Of a stretch of 64,000 bases of DNA, positions 56,736-64,000 are shown one piece after another. The position numbers and the translations under genes are program-made. The stretch is from the NCBI GenBank assembly GCA_000697665.1, contig KL197713.1, forward strand, positions 1,328,593-1,392,592, given 5' to 3'. The DNA comes from Jaapia argillacea MUCL 33604. Taxonomy: Eukaryota; Basidiomycota; Agaricomycetes; Jaapiales; Jaapiaceae. The notes beneath the pieces were generated by a model, which saw only the letters and a program-made list of their open reading frames with translations, was not told the DNA's origin and did not search any database. Each line of letters opens with the position of its first letter. Positions within the stretch are counted from its first letter, which is position 1.

Positions 56736-59700
56736 CTAATGCAACTGATGGTTATGGGGATAGGATGAGTTAAGTTCTTGTAAATGGTTTGGTACGAATT
56801 CCGTTGATAGTGACGAGGTCTCAAAAAGCCGGGTCCGAGAAAGAGGGTTCGATATTGGAGCTGATAGATGGGTATAATGAGGGGTTTCGCGAACCGGTTG
56901 TGATGGTAGTAAGTGCTGGGTATTCGACTGACGGGGGCGTATCGAGGACAGGGCGGTGGAGGTGGAGGACGAGACGGTGCATGACAAGGAAGGGTTGGGG
57001 TATAAGGATGGGCGAGCATATGAGGAGGTCAAACTGGCGTACGGAGAGGATGAGTTGGCGCTTGATGAGGGTGATGCGTTCGCGTACGAGAAGGGTCTGT
57101 TTGAGTTTGTGTATGAGGAGGATGCCCTTGCATACGAGGAGGGGGAGTTTGCATATGCAGCGGCGGGGTTCACGAGTGAGGAAGGTGGGTTTGCATACAA
57201 GAACGGTGGGTTCAAATAAGAGGAAGGTGGGTTCAAATACGAGGAGGATGTACCCATATAAGCGGGCGATGGTTTTGCGTACGAGGAAGGTGTGTTTGCA
57301 TACGCGGAGGGTGTGTCCGTTGAGGAGGGTGCATTTGCGTACGAGGAGGGTGCATTTGCATATAAGGAGGTTGCATTTGGATTTGAATATGACGAGGATG
57401 CCTTTGCGTACGACGAGGGTGTATTAGTATACGATGAAGGTTTATTCGCATAGGATGAGGATGGGATCGGACATGACGAAAGGATGTCTGGGTGGGTGTG
57501 CGACGAAGACGGCACGCCGCCACCAGACGAGGATGGGTGGGCATAGGATGAGGACGGAGTATCATTCGACAAGGATGGAAGTGTGTATGGCGCGCTGTGA
57601 GACTTGGAAACCCATGGAGGATTGGCGAACGAGAATGTCGGGTTACAAAAAGAGGTGGGAGGGTTGTGTGACGAAGACTGTGACGAGGGTACCGAGGAAG
57701 AGTGGGGGATATGTGGATTGCGAATGGACTGCTGAGAGGCGGGATGAGGTTCTACGTTCTCTGTAGGTTCCGCGTCATCGGCGGGTTCGGGGTCTCTCCC
57801 TTTCCCCTTCGTTGCTCTCCCCGCCTTCGGCTTCTTCACCCCTGTTGCTTTCTGCAGTGCCTTCTTCTGCTCCTTCAGCTCCTTCAGCTGTGCGCTGGCC
57901 ACTTTCTGCTGCTCAATCTTCTCCTCGAGTTCCAATAGCTGTTTCAGATTATCGTCGCGGACTTCTCGCTGTCGGGAACGTCCTTCTTGCCGGAGTCGGT
58001 TGCTATGCATACGATGCGAAAGGGTGTTACGGTGGTTCGGGAGTATTTTGTTTGTTTCGGCAAGCCACATTTTCTCCTCGATGGACCGATCAAGCTTATA
58101 CGCACTGAAAACCTGGGTAAGATAAATTAATGTGGTGAGATGATCATATACCCACCTGAGAATGGCATCAAGAAGGGATAGATTTGTACCGGTGTGCAGA
58201 TTCGTGAAGGGGTGGGCGGATTCATTAAGATTAGTATCGAAAGGTGTGGTGAACCAATCTTCGGTGACGATTTTCGAAAAATTGCGGTTGATTGTCCCGA
58301 AAAACCAGGAACATCCTTTTTTGTCCTTGTACCAATCTGAGAGACTTTAAACATCGGTACAAAACTGAGTTTGATTGTAATAACTGACCTTTCAGCTTCT
58401 TATGGTCAGTCGTATCACAGAATGTCTTGAACTCATCGAGCTGATCTTGTGTTTCGAGGATGGGGAAGGTGCGGACTCTCTTCATTACATCCGGGGGTAG
58501 ATGAGGGGCCATCTCGTCGAACGAACTTGCGAAAATGTCAGTTGACAGTGATAGTTGGCATAATCGAGCAACTCACCGGTTCACGTGAACGAAACAGTTA
58601 CGAATGATATAGGGGATAATCTCAAGGGCTGTTATATTCTTCGGCAGTTTGGAGAGGATTGGATCAGTGCGCTTCAAGAGATCTTCACCGCAAGCCTCGA
58701 TTTGACGCTTATTTCCGTCCACGAGGATTGCTCGCAAGCCAGAACCGTGGATGAATTTGAACTTCACCGCATTCCCAGTCACCTTCCCAATTGTGTCCCA
58801 TAGACTACTCCACATACGTAGGTACGCATCGTGAGTTTCCCGAGTACAGTAAAGCCGAGCAATAGTTAATCCTATGGTAATGACTGTCAGTCAAGGCCCG
58901 AAAGTGTTGGTGGTTGACGTACGTACTCATGTTCAATCGGTCATCCCAAATCACCACCTCCCATTCCTTCCAACCTCCATGCAGGCGCTTGTATGTGTTG
59001 TCATGCAAGCTACATCGGGCATGGTGGAGCTTTGCGGCCAAATTTGGTAGCATTGTGATGATGAGATCCATACCGTCGGAAGAATAGATCTCATGGATAT
59101 ACTGTTCCTCTTGAGGAAGCTTCTCCATGGCTTTTTTTCGCGCATATACACCTAAAATAAGGGAAATAAGCTCAAGGTTATAGCACTGAGGTAAAGTTCT
59201 GGATGGTACCTTCCATCCCATTCCCATGGGGCGCCTTTTCAAGCTTCACTTTCTGGATAACCTTCCGTTTGTTGCGGGAGATTGCGAGTGCAGGGTCAAT
59301 AGCAGCTGGATTCAACCCCTCAAATACCCTCGCAGTCGACAATGCTAAACAGAACAGATTACAACGATGAATTTCAGCTCCAGGGCTAATTGTCCATACC
59401 CCGATCACATTTGAGAACAGTCAAACCCTCCATATCTAAACTCTCCGCCGCCTGCCTATACAAATCCTTCCCAGTACGTGTGACCTTCGTCGATGGAGGC
59501 TTGGGATGATTGTGGGCACCTTTGATGATCACAATAGCTTGATGATTGGTTCGGTCGATGGGAGAAAAGATCGTGATCTTGGAGGGACAGGGTCGGCGAA
59601 TGAGATTGCCTTGGACGACATGGCCGTCCGTGTCCATATGAACATATGCTAGAAAGAGGGATGAGAATGCTTTGATTATATAGAGATAGGTGTACATACG

Positions 59701-61427
59701 GCAAACCTTTCTGCCCCTGGCATTTCGGGGCTTCACGACAAATGCACATTTCCCCACCTCACAAATGTCGCGCGGCTCAACCTTGAATATGCCGTTATTT
59801 TGGAACAGCTCAACGACGAGATCTTCGTTGATTGTGATAGGAATCGGCACCCAACGATGGGATCTTGCTCCGTCTGCCTTCTTCCAGAGTGAGCACCCGA
59901 TAAAATAGTGCTTGCCATCGAGAGATACCTATATCATGAAGCGTGAGTAAGAATCGCGTGAGGGAGGAACTCATCGAACCTGTGAGTCATTGAATTTACG
60001 AAGTACAGCGACCCCGCTGCAACCATCGCCACTCGAAGTCTCGTGAGGGCATGGTGTGTTACGAGCCTCAACATAGAAGCTGGTAGGATAGAGGAGGTTA
60101 ATGGTTGCAACACTGAGAACGAAAGAAAAGAGCTTACGTTGCAGCCGTTGCATGCATTGACGAACTTGTCACGACATTGATGTTCCGTTCTGCTTCCCAG
60201 ATCTCATCTTGTTTTGCGTCGTTGGGGTCGTATCGGATACAATCCAACAGCAGGGAAGGGTCAAATTGATCGCAAACGAAAACACCCTGACACTCATGAT
60301 CGGCGCGCTGGCATTTGACGGTACCGAGAGCGTCGACAGCGGTGAGCTTCGAGAGTTGAGTTGAACCTGCGGTTCCCCCTCCCCACGCGTCCTGATCCTG
60401 CGCAAGCCTTCAATGAAATTAACAATGTGGGAGGAAGTAAAATGTGCATACCTCGGACTTGATGATAGCGGCCATCGAAAGCAGCTGGCGTTTCGAGTTC
60501 ATCCACTCCCGTCTGTCCTTTGTCATATCTAAGTGATACGCAACAGAGTCGTTGTCGCGCGGAACTGGCCAGCAGTTTGGGATTGTTTCGAACTTGATGA
60601 GTGCCGCAACTTTCAACTGACGAGTAATGGTAATCAGTTTCGACAAGCCCTCCACAAGCTCCTTCTGCTTCTGTTGTTTCTTCCGCTTCGTGCCAGCCTT
60701 CACAACCATCACTGATTCGCCCTCATCCGAGTCTGATGATATTTCAATGGGATCAACGGGGTGGTGAAGAGGGGACGAAGTTGGCTCTTTCTTCACGAAA
60801 AGTTCCTTGCTGGATGTAGAAGGGGCGGGATTGTCGTCGATGGTTAGGATATCCTCAGGTTTAAAGGTTGTCGTTCCGTGTTGCACCCTAGGTCGCTTTC
60901 GAACGGAGGAAGCTGTAGAGGGTAGCTGAGACGGGGAGGCAGAGGTGGACAGCCGGTGTGAATGTGAGGGAGAAGGGCTTGGGGTGTGGTTCAGAGGGGA
61001 CAGAGCAGCAGGTCGAGCTCTTGCTTGTAGTTGAGTGGTTACCCAGCGCCGAAAACTCTGGAAATCGAGCCATTCTCCAGCATTTTCCAAGGAGAAATAT
61101 GCTGTGTCAGTGGCTATCAAATCTTCGCCCAGCGTCTGTGAGTATCGTTCGTGAGTGGCTACAGCAAGAGCGTAATCCAGGAAAAAATACATACTTCATC
61201 ACGGAATTCTCGTAGCTTGTCATCTCCAAAGATTTTGAGCAGTTTTGGGAGTTGCTCCAGCTCACTGTTGTCGAGGACCATCTAATTCGGAAGGGCCGAG
61301 AGGGATTGTCTGGTGTTGTGGGCGAGGAATCCATGGCGAAGGCAACGATATAGAATTCACGGTTGGCAAAGCGAATGAAAAGCAACCAGTGGTCCGAGAG
61401 TTGTGGTTTGGAGACAAGCTTTGCCAT
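56736..61427 (-). CDS. Large MULE-like transposase-derived protein with repeat tail
   Basis: Multi-exon gene; start ATG at 61427 (MAKLVSKPQLSDHWLLFIRF) is the first Met of the frame. N-terminal exons include FSLENAGEWLDFQSFRRWVT, an acidic IEISSDSDEGE stretch and KRKKQQK. A domain then reads KCQRADHECQGVFVCDQFDP and a second Cys-rich part (NTPCPHETSSGDGCSG). The pattern CSLWKKADGARSHRW, then AIVIIKGAHNHPKPPSTKVT, follows. The core has CSLHDNTYKRLHGGWKEWEV, ILVDGNKRQIEACGEDLLK and TPFDTNLNESAHPFTN, compatible with the D, D, E positions of MULE-type transposases. A coiled segment (EEKIEQQKVASAQLKELKEQ) leads to a tail of SSYAN-type repeats. No flanking inverted repeats were seen. It looks whole, perhaps domesticated; family assignment is inference from motifs and from similar proteins common in Agaricomycetes. 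Confidence 0.65.
57000..57470 (-). repeat. Coding minisatellite, about 21-base unit
   Basis: On the minus strand the units translate as degenerate heptads such as PPSSYLN, PPFLYAN, PPSSLVN, PAAAYAN and SPSSYAR. Repeats keep the reading frame for more than 150 codons although units differ, which suggests selection against frame loss or recent growth. Confidence 0.75.
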
Positions 61428-62090
61428 GCTTTGTCGTGGAGGCTGAGGCGCATCAGTGGACGGCGGGGGGGCGGGAGACACAGGGCAAAGAGGTGGAGGA
61501 TGCAAAGCAAAAGGCGTCGTGGGTGGAAGTCGGGAATATCCGAACTACTACCACTACTACTATTTTGGTATATACTCATTGAAGAAGCTCCCGCCACACT
61601 CGTTTGGCTTCCTAATTGGGGTTCTAGCCAATGCACAAACCCGAGAACAAAGTGGGTACATCGCCGCCGGTGTTTGGAGCATGAAGGCTCCGAATCACTA
61701 GAAGTGAGAGGTACTTCGCGCTCTTTTTTGAGGTGAGAAAGGAGTGATCCTCGAGGCTGAGCTCGTCTCTCAGCCGGAGCGGGGTCAAAACTGACGCAAA
61801 AATCGCTGGGAAAAACAGAGCAGGCAGCTGTCCATCCCAGCGTCGATCTATGCACGGAGTCGTAACAGAATCTGATGGAGAACCTGTGGCGAATATTTTT
61901 CCATACTAGAAGATGAAAATCTCGTCAACTTTACCGAAATACGTGATGAGGGGCAGTGGACGGATATGGCAAGTCCGGAGCGGCGTGGACCGAACGCGCG
62001 GGCACCTGCGACGGAGCCAGCCCGGTTTCGCCAAACGAAAGACGACTCGCGCGACGAGCTCGTTGCTCAGGCTGTTCAGCATCTTTTGCC
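61428..62090. promoter_or_regulatory. Divergent interval, transposase-like gene / kinesin
   Basis: 663 bases between the two start codons. Open frames on both strands here are shadows or lack ATG. No TATA box seen. Confidence 0.4.
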
Positions 62091-64000
62091 ATGGCGCCGT
62101 CGACGCCGTCCCCCTCGTCGTCGAGTGCCCCAACTACATCGGTCCAAGTCGGTCAGCATCCTGTCACCTATCATTTTTGACGTTTTACTGACTGTCAATC
62201 GCTGTCTTAGCTGTTCGTATCCGCCCAACGACAACACAGGACACGACATCTATCCCCGCTCGTTTTCAACGCGCCGTCGTTCACTCTGTTTCTAATACTA
62301 CCGTCTCTATCGATGCGTTCTCTGCTGCTCCTGCTTCAGCAGGCGCATCCTCAGCTTCGGCTGCTCCGCCGTCATCTGGTCCTTCCAATAAAAAGCAGCT
62401 CTTCACTTTCGACCAGGTCCACGACCCTTCGACTACGCAGCATGCAATGTTTACCTCCACTGCGCAGCCTCTTATCAGCCGCTTTGTCGACGGATTCAAC
62501 TGCACCATCCTCGCTTATGGTCAGACTAGCAGCGGGAAGACCTTTACTATGACCGGCATAGACCTCGACGCCGACCCGTCTGACCCATATAATGGCATGG
62601 GCATCATCCCTAGGGCGGTATCCACCATCTTTCAGAGAGCTCGATCTCTCAAAGAAGAGCGTGGCCCCACATGGAACTTCAGTATCAAGGGTTCCTTTAT
62701 CGAAATTTATAATGAAGACCTTCTTGACTTGCTGAGCATGGACGAAACAAATGGCGGAAGGCGTGAGGTGCAGATTAGGGAGGATAAGGATGGTCACATT
62801 ATTTGGAGTGGTTTGCGGGAGGTTACGGTCAAGAGTGCAAATGAGGTCATGAGGTGAGCGCTGGTCTTCTATTGGTGTTGAAGGCTATGATTCTCATCAC
62901 TGTTGACAGCCTAATCCGACAAGGAGCAGCTATTAGACGAACGAACGAAACCGACATGAATGCCCAGTCCTCTCGTTCACACGCGATCTTTTCATTGACA
63001 CTTACACAGAAGAAATACACGGGTTCAGGGCCCCCACCACGTTCATCGTCGCCTCTTCCTCCCACCGGGCGGTCACCTTCACGCCTCGCGAGACCAGGAT
63101 CCTTGTACACAGCACCTAGGGTATCTTCTCCCACCTTTGGGCGCCCAGGCACCCCCAGCTTCACCTCTGCTATCGATCGGGGAGGCCTTCGACCTCCCAG
63201 CTCCCTTGGCCATCGCGCCTCTTCCGAAGGTGTTGGTGAGGAGCAAGGCCAATGGGTAACCATCGTTTCAAAGTTCCATTTCGTCGACTTGGCTGGATCA
63301 GAAAGGGTGCGTCGTTACTCACCTTTTCTCTTCCCAAGTTCGGCTACTAACATGAGTTTCAATGAACAGCTGAAGCGTACATCGGCTGCAGGGGATCGTA
63401 TCAAGGAAGGCATCTCCATTAACAGCGGCCTTCTTGCCCTTGGCAATGTCATCTCTGCTCTCGGGGATCCTGCTCGTGCCAAGACTAACACCGCTTCTCA
63501 CATCCCTTATCGCGACTCTAAACTTACTCGTTTGCTTCAAGACTCGCTTGGCGGTAATGCACATACCCTAATGATCGCATGTGTCAGCCCGGCTGAGTGG
63601 AACGCTGGTGAGACGGTGAATACCCTCAAGTATGCTAATAGGGCCAGGAATATCAAGAATAGAGCGGTCATTAATGAGAAGGAGGAGGGCTGGGATGATG
63701 TTGAGTGGTTGCAGACGACGGTTACCCGGTTGAGGAAGGAGTTGAAGGTGATCAAGGAGACTGGAGGGAAGTTTATTGGTGGTCCTGGGGAGGTTAGTGA
63801 GGTGCCTGAAGGAGCCTCGAAGAAGGTGTTGGAGCAGATGGTCCAACTTCAGACCAATTATGAGGACCTCCGTGAGAAGTTCGTCGAGCGCACCGAGGAA
63901 CTCACCCGACTTCGACGCGACCTTTCCGAAAAGCAGAGGTATTCTTCTACTGGCGCTGTTAGTGGGACAGCCAAGTATGAGGAGATTGTTGGGCCTGTTA
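62091..64000 (+). CDS. Kinesin motor protein, kinesin-4-like (runs off right edge)
   Basis: Plus-end-type kinesin with N-terminal motor. Start ATG at 62091 ([19 protein letters not shown]); the first intron (GTCAGC to CTTAG) creates [13 protein letters not shown]. The motor has [17 protein letters not shown], the P-loop [33 protein letters not shown], switch [21 protein letters not shown] and switch [42 protein letters not shown], then [15 protein letters not shown], finish it. An insert of about 80 residues rich in Ser, Pro and Arg separates switch I from switch II (about 63020-63270). A coiled coil starts after [16 protein letters not shown]. Kinesin-4 (KIF4/KIF21) fits best on motor sequence, but the tail is missing. 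At least three introns. Confidence 0.9.

Noticed and set aside
56953-57427. Plus-strand open frames rich in Arg, Met, Glu and Tyr
   Set aside because: They are the complementary reading of the SSYAN minisatellite, open only because the repeat has no stops on either strand.
61262-61855. Minus-strand 197-codon frame near the kinesin
   Set aside because: It is a shadow of the first exons of the transposase-like gene, whose other frame carries family motifs and good splice joins.

Overview
The window is a gene-dense piece of a filamentous basidiomycete genome, most likely a plant-cell-wall-degrading Agaricomycete. The evidence is many short introns (about 50-75 bases), the domain types present (a DUF6699-like protein, Zn2Cys6 regulator, CBM1-GH6 cellulases, a fungal MULE-like transposase-type protein), and two secreted GH6 cellobiohydrolases, which brown-rot lineages usually lack. 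I saw no rRNA, tRNA, CRISPR, LTR element or virus-like element. All gene models were built by eye from reading frames and splice signals, so individual exon edges may be off by a few codons.

Left part (1-12.8 kb): the 5' half of an indoleamine 2,3-dioxygenase gene running off the left edge, 3.6 kb without a convincing gene, mitochondrial 3-hydroxyisobutyryl-CoA hydrolase divergent from tubulin cofactor E, an SRSF1-type SR protein, and mitochondrial cysteine desulfurase. Second part (13-21 kb): two tandem GH6 cellobiohydrolase II genes on the minus strand, from a duplication unit of about 3.1 kb. A block of roughly 220-250 bases in the upstream region is inverted in one copy relative to the other. 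Then a long non-coding stretch.

Middle (21-31 kb): NECAP endocytic adaptor and a CSN8-like COP9 subunit share a 141-base divergent promoter. They are followed by an unknown two-exon protein, UBLCP1-type phosphatase, a Nudix hydrolase with a peroxisomal C-terminus, and a secreted type-B carboxylesterase. 33-45 kb: a CWF19L1/Drn1-like splicing protein carrying three CCHC knuckles, a class I/II aminotransferase, arginase with a 10-base micro-exon, and an acidic unknown protein. 45-56 kb: Zn2Cys6 transcription factor, DUF6699-like protein, PI-PLC-like phosphodiesterase, isovaleryl-CoA dehydrogenase, GNAT acetyltransferase, inositol-pentakisphosphate 2-kinase. Right end: a large many-exon MULE-like transposase-derived gene with a Ser/Tyr/Asn repeat tail, divergent from a kinesin that runs off the right edge.

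Most genes are ordinary housekeeping genes and do not form a pathway cluster. Leucine and valine breakdown (isovaleryl-CoA dehydrogenase and HIBCH) are both present but about 48 kb apart. I did not find a clear new multi-gene system. The most interesting signals are the inverted promoter block between the cellulase paralogues, a natural Cys-to-Ser difference between them, the MULE-like gene with a coding minisatellite, the zinc-knuckle CWF19L1 protein, and the possibly dual-targeted Nudix enzyme.
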